Shown: positions 9,742-17,752 of the stretch, one piece after another | Position numbering within the stretch: the stretch's first letter is position 1 | Layout: each line of letters starts with the position of its first letter | Origin: Pseudomonas sp. MM223 | GTDB lineage: Bacteria; Pseudomonadota; Gammaproteobacteria; Pseudomonadales; Pseudomonadaceae | Assembly (NCBI GenBank): GCA_947090765.1 | Contig: OX352322.1 | Location: forward strand, 6,565,001 to 6,629,000 | Length of the DNA stretch: 64,000 nucleotides | Reading direction: 5' to 3' | Program-made: the position numbers and the translations under genes | Notes under the pieces: generated by a model | What the model was told of the DNA's origin: nothing | Databases searched by the model: none | Seen by the model: only the letters and a program-made list of their open reading frames with translations

Positions 9742-10104
9742 TTAAGAAATGGCCTGCGCCTGGCGCCAGGCCTTGGGCGGCTGGCCAACCAGGCGGCTGA
9801 AGGCGCGGGTGAAATGGGCCTGGTCGCAAAAGCCGCACTCCAGGCTCACATGGGTGATCGGTACCTCGGTGGCGAGCAGGCGCTTGGCCTTTTCCAGGCG
9901 CGCCAACAGGCGCCAGGCCTGGGGCGAAAGCCCCGTGTTGACCTTGAAGGCACGGGAGAAATGGCTGCGGGTGAGGTTGCACACGCCAGCGATCTCGATG
10001 ATCGACAGCGAGCTGCGCAGCATCAGCTCCTTGGCCTGACGCAAGCGTGCGGGCGTCAGTGCGCCGGGGGTTTGCAGCGGCTCCTGGGGCGTGCCGAGGT
10101 GCAT
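9742..10104 (-). CDS. AraC-type HTH protein without sensor domain
   Basis: A 120-residue protein that consists almost only of the double helix-turn-helix of AraC/XylS regulators: SIIEIAGVCNLTRSHFSRAF for the first helix pair and ITHVSLECGFCDQAHFTRAF for the second. No ligand-binding domain is present, so it resembles SoxS or MarA in size. The start at 10104 is preceded by GAGGAGAG. It lies 72 bases upstream of ycaC copy 1 on the same strand and may be cotranscribed with it or control it. The GlxA-type gene upstream is divergent. Confidence 0.82.
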   Translation of the reverse strand: MHLGTPQEPLQTPGALTPARLRQAKELMLRSSLSIIEIAGVCNLTRSHFSRAFKVNTGLSPQAWRLLARLEKAKRLLATEVPITHVSLECGFCDQAHFTRAFSRLVGQPPKAWRQAQAIS

Positions 10105-10241
10105 GGCGACTCTCCTCTTGAATGCAGAAAGTCTCGCCCCCGGCACATGACAAAGTCCTGAGCCAAAGCTGAATTGTTCTTAATTGTGCGCAGCGGTATA
10201 CCGTAAGATGCACGCTGTACTCAGCTACCGAGCGAAGAAGC

Positions 10242-11213
10242 ATGCAGGTAAACGCTCACCGCACCGTGGCCATGGTGCTGTTCAACGACGTGCTGTTGCT
10301 GGACGTCACCGGCCCGATGGATGCATTCGCCATCGCCAACCGGTTTTTGCCGGCAGAGCGGCAATACCGGCTGCTCACCCTGGCCGAGGGGCAAGCAGCG
10401 GTGCGCGGCTCATGCGGGCTGAAAGTGGTGGCAGACCTGCGCCTGGAAGACTTGCCAGAAGCCGTCGACCTGTTGCTGGTACCTGGCGGCCCGGGGGCGT
10501 ATGACATCGCCGTGCCAGCGCTGGAACGCTGGTTGCCACAGGCGGTGCGCAGTGCAAGGCGCTTTGGTGCCATCTGCACGGGAGTATTCCTGCTGGGCCG
10601 GGCCGGGCTGCTGGACGGCTACCGTTGCACCACTCACTGGAACTACGTGGAGCGCCTGGCTCGGGCGTTCCCTGAGGCCAAGGTCGAAACCGAGCAGATC
10701 TACGTGATCGACCGCTGCCTGATCACCTCGGGCGGGATCACCGCTGGGATCGACCTGGCGCTGGCGGTGGTGGCCGAGGACCACGGCAAGGCGCTGGCCC
10801 TGGAAGTGGCCAAGGTGCTGTTGGTGGCCCGCCATCGCCAGGGCGGGCAAACGCCGTACGGGCCGTTGCTGGCAGCAGTACCGCGTGACGATTCGCCCAT
10901 TGCCCGGGTACAGGCGCACATCGTCGACCATATCGAGCAGGCACTCACCGTGCAGAAGATGGCCGACCTGGTGGCCATGAGCAGCCGTAATTTCGCCCGC
11001 ACGTTCCAGCGCGAGGTGGGGATAACGCCGTTGCAGTACCTGCAAAATGCGCGGATTGACCGGGCACGCAAGCTGCTGGAAAGCAGCGACCTGCCATTGA
11101 AGGTGGTGGCGGCGCAGTGCGGGTTTGGCAGTGACCGGCATTTGCGCAAGGTGTTCTGTGAGCGCATTGGCATGACGCCGGCGCAGTATCGGGCGCAGTT
11201 TGGTGGGGTTTGA
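10242..11213 (+). CDS. GlxA family transcriptional regulator (DJ-1/PfpI-AraC)
   Basis: A 323-residue regulator. Residues ~8-180 form a DJ-1/PfpI (class I amidotransferase-like) sensor domain with the nucleophile-elbow sequence GAICTGVFLLGRAG. Residues ~215-320 form an AraC helix-turn-helix (VQKMADLVAMSSRNFARTF, then LKVVAAQCGFGSDRHLRKVF). Members of this family control catabolic genes for amino-acid-derived amines and similar compounds. It is divergent from the short AraC protein and YcaC copy 1, which are plausible targets. The ligand is unknown. Confidence 0.85.
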   Translation: MQVNAHRTVAMVLFNDVLLLDVTGPMDAFAIANRFLPAERQYRLLTLAEGQAAVRGSCGLKVVADLRLEDLPEAVDLLLVPGGPGAYDIAVPALERWLPQAVRSARRFGAICTGVFLLGRAGLLDGYRCTTHWNYVERLARAFPEAKVETEQIYVIDRCLITSGGITAGIDLALAVVAEDHGKALALEVAKVLLVARHRQGGQTPYGPLLAAVPRDDSPIARVQAHIVDHIEQALTVQKMADLVAMSSRNFARTFQREVGITPLQYLQNARIDRARKLLESSDLPLKVVAAQCGFGSDRHLRKVFCERIGMTPAQYRAQFGGV

Positions 11214-11238
11214 GTGCAGGCCTTGTCTCATTTTTCGG

Positions 11239-11268
11239 GACAATCTTTCTCCCCGAAAGCAGATTGTC
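11239..11268. promoter_or_regulatory. Perfect 8-bp inverted repeat upstream of kefC-like gene
   Basis: GACAATCT (11239-11246) and AGATTGTC (11261-11268) are perfect inverted arms around a 14-base spacer that itself contains TTTC/GAAA. There is no T-run after it, so it does not look like a terminator for the GlxA gene. It lies 77 bases before the antiporter start and may be an operator. Confidence 0.45.
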
Positions 11269-11344
11269 TAGCATCCCCACATTCCCCAGAATCGTCGGCC
11301 AAACTGTTCAAACGCTGCCCCGGCAGCTCATGGAGTAAGAGCCA

Positions 11345-13132
11345 ATGCCACACGAAGGCAGCCTTCTGCAAACCGCGGTGATCTTTCTGCTTGCCGCAGT
11401 CGTCGCCGTCCCCCTGGCCAAGCGCCTGCAACTGGGCGCCGTGCTTGGCTACCTGCTGGCCGGTGTGGCCATCGGCCCGCAAGCACTTGGCCTGATCCGC
11501 GACACCGAAAGCGTGGCGCACATTTCCGAACTGGGTGTGGTCCTGCTGCTGTTCATCATCGGCCTGGAGCTGTCGCCCAAACGCCTGTGGCTGATGCGCA
11601 AGTCAGTGTTCGGTGTCGGTACCGCCCAGGTACTGCTGACCGGCGCGCTGATCGGTGCCATTGCCCTGTTCGGCTTCAGCCAGACACTGCCGGCAGCCAT
11701 CGTGCTCGGCCTGGGCCTGGCGCTGTCGTCTACCGCCCTTGGCCTGCAGAGCCTGGCCGAGAGCAAACAGCTCAACGCCCCGCACGGCCGCCTGGCGTTC
11801 GCCATCCTGTTGTTCCAGGACATCGCCGCCATCCCGCTGATCGCCCTGGTACCGTTGCTGGCCGCCAGTGGCCCGGACACCAGCCACGGCGACAGCCTGC
11901 AACACGGCCTGAAGGTATTTGCCAGCATCGCCGTGGTGATCGTCGGTGGCCGCTACCTGCTGCGCCCGGTGTTCCGTACCGTGGCCCGCACTGGCCTGCC
12001 GGAAGTGTCCACCGCCACCGCGCTGTTGGTGGTGATCGGCACAGCCTGGCTGATGGAAGAAGCCGGCATCTCCATGGCCCTTGGCGCCTTCCTCGCCGGC
12101 CTGCTGCTGGCCGACTCGGAGTACCGCCACGAGCTGGAATCGCAGATCGAACCGTTCAAGGGCCTGCTGCTGGGGCTGTTCTTCATCAGCGTGGGCATGG
12201 GCGCCAACCTGCGCCTGCTGCTGGACATGCCGCTGGTGGTGCTGGGCCTGACCTTGCTGCTGGTGGCGGTAAAGCTGGTGCTGCTGATAGGCGTCGGCCG
12301 CCTGGTCGGTGGCCTGACCAGCGCCAGCGCCCTGCGCCTGGGCATGGTACTGGCGGCCGGTGGCGAGTTCGCCTTCGTGGTGTTCAAGTTGGGCAAGGAC
12401 CAAGGGCTGTTCGACACCCAGACCTACGACCTGCTGCTGATGACCATCACCCTGTCGATGGCCATTACCCCGCTGCTGATGCTTGGTTGCGCCCGCGCCC
12501 TTAAACGCCCACAGCCGGCGCGTGAAGTGCCCGAGCAGTACAAGCAGATCCAGACGGATACGCCGCGGGTGGTGATTGTCGGCATGGGCCGCATGGGCCA
12601 GATCGTCGCGCGCATCCTGCGTGCACAGAAAATCCCGTTCATTGCCCTGGAAACCTCGGTGGACACCATCGAGATGACCCGCATGTTCGAGCAGGTGCCG
12701 GTGTTCTACGGCGACCCGCTGCGCCCCGAGGTGCTGCATGCGGCCAAGGTGGGTGAGGCAGAGTACTTCATCATCACCATTGATGACCCGGAAGCTGCCA
12801 TTCATACCGCTGAGCGGGTGAAACGCCTTTACCCACACCTGAAAGTGCTGGCCCGGGCACGTAACCGCCAGCATGTGCACAAGCTGGTGGATGCAGGCGC
12901 CGAGCCGATTCGCGAGACGTTCTACTCCAGCCTGGAAATGACCCGCAGGGCGCTGGTGGGGTTGGGCTTGAGCGATGAACAGGCGGCGGACCGGATTGCG
13001 CGGTTTACCCAGCATGACGAAGAAGTGCTGGTGGCCCAGGGGCAGGTACGCGATGACCGGGCCAAGGTGATGCAGACGGCCAAGGAGGCGCGGGTGGAGC
13101 TGGAGCGGTTGTTTGATTCGGATGCGGATTGA
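11345..13132 (+). CDS. KefB/KefC-type cation:proton antiporter
   Basis: A 595-residue CPA2 antiporter that would export K+ in exchange for protons, classically gated by glutathione adducts during electrophile stress. Residues ~5-380 contain about twelve membrane segments, including the family blocks LGYLLAGVAIGP, FIIGLELSP and LLFQDIAAIPLIAL. Residues from ~408 form an RCK/TrkA-N Rossmann domain (VVIVGMGRMGQIVARIL). The C-terminal tail is charged. A GGAG site precedes the ATG. No KefF/KefG ancillary oxidoreductase gene is adjacent, so regulation may differ from the E. coli systems. Confidence 0.88.
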   Translation: MPHEGSLLQTAVIFLLAAVVAVPLAKRLQLGAVLGYLLAGVAIGPQALGLIRDTESVAHISELGVVLLLFIIGLELSPKRLWLMRKSVFGVGTAQVLLTGALIGAIALFGFSQTLPAAIVLGLGLALSSTALGLQSLAESKQLNAPHGRLAFAILLFQDIAAIPLIALVPLLAASGPDTSHGDSLQHGLKVFASIAVVIVGGRYLLRPVFRTVARTGLPEVSTATALLVVIGTAWLMEEAGISMALGAFLAGLLLADSEYRHELESQIEPFKGLLLGLFFISVGMGANLRLLLDMPLVVLGLTLLLVAVKLVLLIGVGRLVGGLTSASALRLGMVLAAGGEFAFVVFKLGKDQGLFDTQTYDLLLMTITLSMAITPLLMLGCARALKRPQPAREVPEQYKQIQTDTPRVVIVGMGRMGQIVARILRAQKIPFIALETSVDTIEMTRMFEQVPVFYGDPLRPEVLHAAKVGEAEYFIITIDDPEAAIHTAERVKRLYPHLKVLARARNRQHVHKLVDAGAEPIRETFYSSLEMTRRALVGLGLSDEQAADRIARFTQHDEEVLVAQGQVRDDRAKVMQTAKEARVELERLFDSDAD

Positions 13133-13156
13133 GGGGCTTTGTCGTACGCCTTGAGG

Positions 13157-13410
13157 GTTGTGGCGCCTATGAGATCGAGCGCCGCCCGCGCGGCGCTTCG
13201 CAGCACAAGGCTGCTCCTACATCTGTTTCGGGCCAGTGACGCCTGCACCAGCGCGCGCGACCGCCTTGTTTGTCCGCCACGTTATTGAGGTGAGCACCAA
13301 GGGGCCGCGCGCCTAGGGCTCAGGAATAATTGGCCCGAAACAGATGTAGGAGCAGCCTTGTGCTGCGAAGCGCCGCGCGGGCGGCGCTCGATTTCGTAGG
13401 CGCCACAGCT
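13157..13410. repeat. Long inverted repeat: two ~80-bp arms around a 90-bp core
   Basis: The left arm (13157-13238) is almost perfectly inverted in the right arm (13329-13410). Each arm contains the repeat core TAGGAGCAGCCTTGTGCTGC, a variant of the AGGAGCGGCC family, plus the palindrome CGCCGCCCGCGCGGCG. The enclosed ~90 bases have no open reading frame. The whole fills the gap between the antiporter and the HigA-like gene. It looks like a small non-autonomous, palindromic element. Confidence 0.85.
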
Positions 13411-13480
13411 TTCACGACATACACTTGGCGGCCGTACCACTACCTCATGGCTGGCACGTTAACAGGCAAACCCGAACTAT

Positions 13481-13741
13481 TTAGGGACACTTACCGTGCG
13501 CAGCCTCCCAGAGGTCATAAGCCGCCTGCTCGGCGAGGTACTGCCGGGCAGGGCCGAGGCCTGCCAGTTCAAGTCGATCAGCGAGGTCAGCTGAAATGGC
13601 CGCACGCCCATGGAGCACAGCGGACAATTGCATCTGCGAACAATCAAGGCACCGGGCTAAGCCCGATATTGTCATTCCGATTGCTGGCAGCACGTCGTAG
13701 AGCAACGACTCTCCCGGATGTGGTGGGTTGTGGAGGGGCAT
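13481..13741 (-). CDS. HigA-family antitoxin-like XRE protein (orphan)
   Basis: An 86-residue helix-turn-helix protein. The start MPLHNPPHPGESLLYDVL is the hallmark N-terminus of HigA/VapI antitoxins, followed by an XRE helix-turn-helix (ISGLARCLDCSQMQLSAVL) and the C-terminal AAYDLWEA typical of HigA. I chose the ATG at 13741, preceded by CAGGAGAC, because the upstream extension is unconserved. HigA normally represses its own operon and neutralises the HigB RNase encoded just upstream, but no HigB-like frame is present on either side. It may be a relic or an antitoxin acting in trans. Confidence 0.75.
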   Translation of the reverse strand: MPLHNPPHPGESLLYDVLPAIGMTISGLARCLDCSQMQLSAVLHGRAAISADLADRLELAGLGPARQYLAEQAAYDLWEAAHGKCP

Positions 13742-13814
13742 TTGAAGTCTCCTGAATAGGCACTCCGAATCTTCTTCCCTTTCCCCGCTGGCCATCAGGT
13801 CGTAACGGCTGATC

Positions 13815-13831
13815 GAATTGTCAGAATTGTC
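13815..13831. promoter_or_regulatory. GAATTGTC tandem repeat upstream of higA-like gene
   Basis: Two exact copies of GAATTGTC separated by one base, 75-90 bases upstream of the HigA-like start. A possible binding site for the protein itself or another regulator; not an inverted repeat as in known HigA operators. Confidence 0.3.
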
Positions 13832-14049
13832 CTGTTTTATCTCGCTACCGGGGCTGCTATGCCGCACTTCGCGCGCTCGTAGCGGACCTAGCACACCAAG
13901 TTCTCAGTTGCGTCCTACTTCCTTCCAAGCCAATTCCTACGTAGCCGCATGACCTGAAGAATTATCCTACACCCCGTGTCGACGCCCGTCTGATTGTCCG
14001 GGGAAGGCCTGCTCTCTAGGCTAACCGGGTCGCTGTCGGTTCAGCGATC

Positions 14050-14190
14050 GGGTGTGGAAACCCGGATGTGATGAAGGGCTGCCGTTATGGCAGTTGTGCG
14101 CGTGAGGCCGTTTGGCCTACCGGCTTGCCTTCTCACCGGTTTTCCACCCCGCGCACAACTGCCGCCTTCTGCGTGGAAACGGGTGGTTGC
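14050..14190 (+). ncRNA. Structured leader RNA candidate (three-way junction)
   Basis: A perfect 14-bp stem (14089-14102 with 14150-14163) encloses two further hairpins: AGGCC-GTTT-GGCCT at 14105-14118, and ACCGG/CCGGT at 14119-14123 with 14136-14140. Flanking it are two related segments with GTGGAAAC (14053-14061 and 14172-14180). The first can form its own GGGT/ACCC hairpin, or pair with 14136-14150, which would exclude part of the three-way junction. The structure lies just upstream of the small gene at 14219 on the same strand, so it may be a regulatory leader. Confidence 0.5.
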
Positions 14191-14218
14191 AGTTCAATCC
14201 TAGAGAGAAGGAATTGCC

Positions 14219-14512
14219 ATGAAAAGAATCGTTCCCGATCCACCCCTTCCCGAAACCATACAACGCCCTTTCAGTCGCTGCGATGCCGGCCATCCCCCAC
14301 TGTTCACAGTAAACCCCGGCGTCTCCGCCCACGACGCCCTGGTGCATGTCGCCCAGTACCTGCGCGGTGCCTACGACTGTGGCTACAAAGCCCTTGAGCA
14401 TCTGGATGAGACAGGTAAAAGCCTGTTCTGGAGCAATCTGAATGCGCTCGAAATGGCAGAAGGGTTGGTTGAGGCACTGCTGGATGGGATTGAGTCACAG
14501 CCCATGAGTTGA
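14219..14512 (+). CDS. Small Pseudomonas protein, DUF3077/DUF6124-like
   Basis: A 97-residue soluble protein (MKRIVPDPPL start; central HDALVHVAQYLRGAYDCGYKAL; C-terminal helix LNALEMAEGLVEALLDG). This pattern matches small Pseudomonas proteins annotated with domains of unknown function, often present in several copies per genome. No catalytic motif or signal peptide is visible. AGAAGGAA lies seven bases before the ATG. The gene follows an elaborate leader structure and is closed by a strong terminator, so it is a single transcription unit. No function is assigned. Confidence 0.65.
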   Translation: MKRIVPDPPLPETIQRPFSRCDAGHPPLFTVNPGVSAHDALVHVAQYLRGAYDCGYKALEHLDETGKSLFWSNLNALEMAEGLVEALLDGIESQPMS

Positions 14513-14552
14513 TGCCGCCTGTACCCGCGAAGAGGCCCGCACAGCAAACAAG

Positions 14553-14588
14553 AAAAGGCCGGCTCCCTACAGAGGGAGCCGGCCTTTG
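14553..14588. terminator. Bidirectional terminator
   Basis: A 12-bp GC stem (GGCCGGCTCCCT with its complement, loop ACAG) flanked by AAAA and TTT, between the converging small-protein gene and ycaC copy 2. Confidence 0.85.
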
Positions 14589-14608
14589 TGCGTACTGCTA
14601 TTGGTTGA

Positions 14609-15238
14609 TTACTTCCCCGCAGTCAACGCGTTGTAGCTGGTCATCAAATTCCGATAATCCGGAATGTGGTTGGAGCACAGCGCCGCCAGCCCTTCCACAT
14701 CGTTGCGCCAGTCGCGGTGCAGCTCACACGCCACGCCGAACCATGTCATCAGCTGGGCACCCGCCTGGCTCATGCGGTCATGGGCCGCATCGCGGGTCAT
14801 TTCGTTGAAGGTGCCGGAGGCATCGGTCACCACGAACACGTCGAACTCTTCTTCCAGGGCCGACAGCGCCGGGAAGGCTACGCAAACCTCAGTCACCACA
14901 CCGGCAATGATCAGCTGCTTCTTGCCAGTGGCCTTCACCGCCTTGACGAAGTCTTCGTTGTCCCAGGCATTGATCTGGCCTGGGCGGGCGATGTACGGGG
15001 CATCCGGGAACAGCGCTTTCAGTTCCGGCACCAGCGGGCCGTTGGGGCCTTGCTCAAAGCTGGTGGTGAGGATGGTCGGCAGGTTGAAAAACTTGGCCAG
15101 GTCAGCCAGGGCCAACACGTTGTTCTTGAACTTGTCCGGCTCGATGTCGCGTACCAGGGACAGCAGGCCAGCCTGGTGGTCGACCAGCAGTACGGCAGCG
15201 TCGTCTTTGTTCAGGCGGTTGTAGGTGAATTTGCTCAT
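14609..15238 (-). CDS. ycaC: YcaC-type isochorismatase-family hydrolase (copy 2)
   Basis: A 209-residue cysteine hydrolase that matches YcaC of E. coli almost block for block: LLVDHQAGLLSLVRDIEPD with the catalytic Asp, GPNGPLVPEL, ARPGQINAWDNEDFVKA, GVVTEVCVAFP with the nucleophilic Cys, and WFGVACELHRDWRNDVEGL. YcaC proteins are octameric or larger and their physiological substrate is not known. The ATG at 15238 follows TTAGGAGCAC. The gene is divergent from a LysR-type regulator (15374), the usual layout for a regulator and its target. A near-identical third copy at 22336-22966 shares even its upstream region. Confidence 0.9.
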   Translation of the reverse strand: MSKFTYNRLNKDDAAVLLVDHQAGLLSLVRDIEPDKFKNNVLALADLAKFFNLPTILTTSFEQGPNGPLVPELKALFPDAPYIARPGQINAWDNEDFVKAVKATGKKQLIIAGVVTEVCVAFPALSALEEEFDVFVVTDASGTFNEMTRDAAHDRMSQAGAQLMTWFGVACELHRDWRNDVEGLAALCSNHIPDYRNLMTSYNALTAGK

Positions 15239-15373
15239 GGTCTGTGCTCCTAAGGGTTATGAATTTTTCAGCAATCCGGGGTGTTTCGCGTTGATGGGCA
15301 CAGATTAAAATCATCACCTTTGCTGCACTAGACTGCGAAAACCGTCCTTAGCGTTCCGTTTGGAGAACGATCA
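15239..15373. promoter_or_regulatory. Divergent ycaC2/LysR control region
   Basis: 135 bases between ycaC copy 2 and the LysR gene. The central block GTTGATGGG ... CATCACC contains GATG/CATC arms around AGATTAAAA, a plausible LysR-type box with an AT-rich centre. The same block occurs upstream of ycaC copy 3 (22967-23105), which supports its being functional. Confidence 0.6.
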
Positions 15374-16285
15374 TTGGAAGACCTCAACTCCCTCTACTAC
15401 TTCACCCAAGTCGTGGAGCACGGCGGCTTCGCCCCGGCAGGGCGGGCGCTGGACATGCCCAAGTCGAAACTCAGCCGGCGCATCGCCGACCTTGAAGACC
15501 GCCTGGGCGTGCGCCTGCTGCACCGCACCAGCCGGCACTGCTCGCTGACCGAAATTGGCCAGGCCTACTACAACCGCTGCCTGGCCATGCGCGTGGAGGC
15601 CGAGGGCGCGGCGGAAATCATCGAGCGCAACCGCAGCGAGCCACGCGGGCTGGTGCGCATCAGTTGCCCTACCACCCTGCTCAACTCCTGGGTCGGGCCG
15701 ATGCTGACCCGCTACATGCTCAAGTACCCCCAGGTGGAGCTGTTCATCGAGAGCACCAACCGGCGCGTCGACCTGCTGCACGAGGGCTTCGACATTGCCC
15801 TGCGGGTGCGCTTTCCGCCGCTGGAGAACACCGACATGGTGATGAAGGTGCTGAGCAACAGCACCCAGTGCCTGGTCGGCCAGCCGCACTACCTGGAGCA
15901 ACTGCCCAAAGGCTTCGACCCGCAGTTGCTCGGCACGCTGCCCAGCGTGCATTGGGGCAGTGCCCAACGTGAGTACCAGTGGGAACTGTTCCAGGGTGAG
16001 GACAACAGCCGCAGCATCGTCATCCCGCATACGCCGCGCATGGTGACCGACGACCTGTTTGCCCTGCGCCATTTCGTGGTGGCCGGCGTGGGGATTGCGC
16101 ACTTGCCGCGGGTGGCGGTGCGCGAGGACCTGGCTTCGGGGCGCTTGGTAGAATTGCTGCCTGAGTGGCACCCGCGTTGCGGCATCGTGCATGCGATCTT
16201 CCCGTCGCGGCGGGGACTGCTGCCGTCGGTGCGGGCATTGATCGATCATCTGGCTGAGGAATTTGCCATCAGCGACATGGCTTGA
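15374..16285 (+). CDS. LysR family transcriptional regulator
   Basis: A 303-residue LysR-type regulator. Residues 1-60 form the winged helix-turn-helix (YYFTQVVEHGGFAPAGRALD, then KSKLSRRIADLEDRLGVRLL). Residues ~90-295 are the periplasmic-binding-protein-like effector domain, of the CrgA/AaeR-like subgroup. The start is TTG at 15374 with GGAG ten bases upstream; no ATG or GTG gives a complete first helix. It is divergent from ycaC copy 2 and most likely controls it, and by the duplicated regulatory region also the ycaC3-abm-amidohydrolase operon. The effector is unknown. Confidence 0.88.
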   Translation: MEDLNSLYYFTQVVEHGGFAPAGRALDMPKSKLSRRIADLEDRLGVRLLHRTSRHCSLTEIGQAYYNRCLAMRVEAEGAAEIIERNRSEPRGLVRISCPTTLLNSWVGPMLTRYMLKYPQVELFIESTNRRVDLLHEGFDIALRVRFPPLENTDMVMKVLSNSTQCLVGQPHYLEQLPKGFDPQLLGTLPSVHWGSAQREYQWELFQGEDNSRSIVIPHTPRMVTDDLFALRHFVVAGVGIAHLPRVAVREDLASGRLVELLPEWHPRCGIVHAIFPSRRGLLPSVRALIDHLAEEFAISDMA

Positions 16286-16303
16286 GCCTTCTACTGTCTG
16301 CAC

Positions 16304-16401
16304 TGGCCCTATCGCCGGCAAGCCAGCTCCCACAGGTACGGCACAGGCCTTGAAAGCTGTGGGGTACTTGTGGGAGCTGGCTGCCGGCGATAGGGCCGGA
16401 G
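16304..16401. repeat. Inverted pair of TGGGAGCTGGCTTGCCGGCG-type repeats
   Basis: Two arms of the second repeat family form a hairpin between the LysR and porin genes. The right arm lacks one T (GGCTGCC instead of GGCTTGCC) a few bases after GAGCTG. Confidence 0.85.
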
Positions 16402-16488
16402 CAGGCGAAGGGTAATCCCAGCACACCCTTACAAGACCCCTGGCCTATCCTTGCTCCACAGTCCCGGATCATCCCCCCCGGAGCCCTC

Positions 16489-17751
16489 ATGATCCGCGCC
16501 ACCCCCGGACCAGGCCGCGCCCTGCTCGCCACCCTCGCCCTCTGCCCCGCATTCAGCCAGGCCGACGAACCCGGCTGGTCGCTGCTCAGCCGTAACTACT
16601 TCCTGCACAGCGACTTCCGCTCGCCTTCCGGCAGCGGCCAGAACTACCGGCAGGAATGGGCCCAGGGTTTCATCGGCGAGGTCCGCTCGGGTTTCACCGA
16701 AGGTACTGTCGGCGTGGGCATCGACGCCCATGGCTTTCTCGGCCTGAAGCTCGACGGTGGCCGCGGCCATGCCGGCACCGGCCTGCTACCGCGCGACAGC
16801 GACGGCCGCGCTGAGTCTGACTATTCCAGCGCTGGGGCTACGCTCAAGCTGCGCCTGGGCAATACCCAACTGCGCTACGGCGAGATGACCGTGGAAACAC
16901 CGGTGTTCGACACCGGCGACAAACGCCTGCACCCCGAATACGCCACCGGCTGGTTAGTGGAAAACACCGACCTGCCCGACTGGCGCCTGCAGGCCGGGCG
17001 TTTCACCGCCTTCAACAACCAGGACAACAGCGCCACCCACGATGACTTCAGCGGCTACGGCGCCACCACGCACAACCGGGCCATCAGCCTGGCTGGTGCC
17101 ACCTTCGCGCCCAACGGGCCGTTCGGCGCCGCCCTGTATGCCGGGCAGCTGGAGGACACCTGGCGCCAGGCCTACCTCAACCTGAACCTGGCCGAGGGCA
17201 ACTGGCGCCTGGACGGCAACCTCTACAAGACCCGCGACACCGGCAGTGCCAGCGCCGGGGCCATCGACACCCTCGCCTACAGCCTGCTGGCCAGGTACAG
17301 CCTCGGTGCCCAGGCGCTGAGCCTGGCCTACCAGAAGGTCGAGGGCGACACCCCATTCGACTTCGTCGGCGGCGACTCCATCTACCTGGCCAACTCGATC
17401 AAGTACGCCGACTTCAACGGCCCCGGCGAGCGCTCGTGGCAACTGCGCTACGACCTCAACTTTGCCACCCTCGGCGTGCCCGGGCTGAGCCTGATGGGCC
17501 GCTACGTCAGCGGCCGTGGCATCGACGGCAGCCATGCACCAACGGGCGGCGCTTACGTGGCCCAGTACGGCGACGGTGGCAAACACTGGGAACGCGACAT
17601 CGACCTAAAATACGTGGTGCAGTCAGGTGCCGCCAAGGACCTGAGCCTGTCGCTTTCCCACGTCAGCCACCGCGCCAACCAGGCTCAGGCCGGCGATGAC
17701 ATCGACCGCATCTACCTGATCATCGAATACCCACTCAAAGGCAGCTTCTGA
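16489..17751 (+). CDS. OprD family outer-membrane porin
   Basis: A 420-residue beta-barrel porin for uptake of small, usually anionic or amino-acid-like substrates. Residues 1-25 are a signal peptide ending FSQA. The barrel starts with GWSLLSRNYFLHSDFRSPSG, followed by QEWAQGFIGEVRSGFTEGTVG and GIDAHGFLGLKLDGG, all OprD hallmarks. It ends in aromatic ...YPLKGSF, the signal for outer-membrane insertion. It is followed after one base by the MFS gene, so the two are one operon. The substrate cannot be read from the sequence. Confidence 0.9.
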   Translation: MIRATPGPGRALLATLALCPAFSQADEPGWSLLSRNYFLHSDFRSPSGSGQNYRQEWAQGFIGEVRSGFTEGTVGVGIDAHGFLGLKLDGGRGHAGTGLLPRDSDGRAESDYSSAGATLKLRLGNTQLRYGEMTVETPVFDTGDKRLHPEYATGWLVENTDLPDWRLQAGRFTAFNNQDNSATHDDFSGYGATTHNRAISLAGATFAPNGPFGAALYAGQLEDTWRQAYLNLNLAEGNWRLDGNLYKTRDTGSASAGAIDTLAYSLLARYSLGAQALSLAYQKVEGDTPFDFVGGDSIYLANSIKYADFNGPGERSWQLRYDLNFATLGVPGLSLMGRYVSGRGIDGSHAPTGGAYVAQYGDGGKHWERDIDLKYVVQSGAAKDLSLSLSHVSHRANQAQAGDDIDRIYLIIEYPLKGSF

Positions 17752-17752
17752 C

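Noticed and set aside
11239..11268. Rho-independent terminator of the GlxA-type gene
   Set aside because: The stem is AT-rich with a long loop and no T-run follows on the plus strand.
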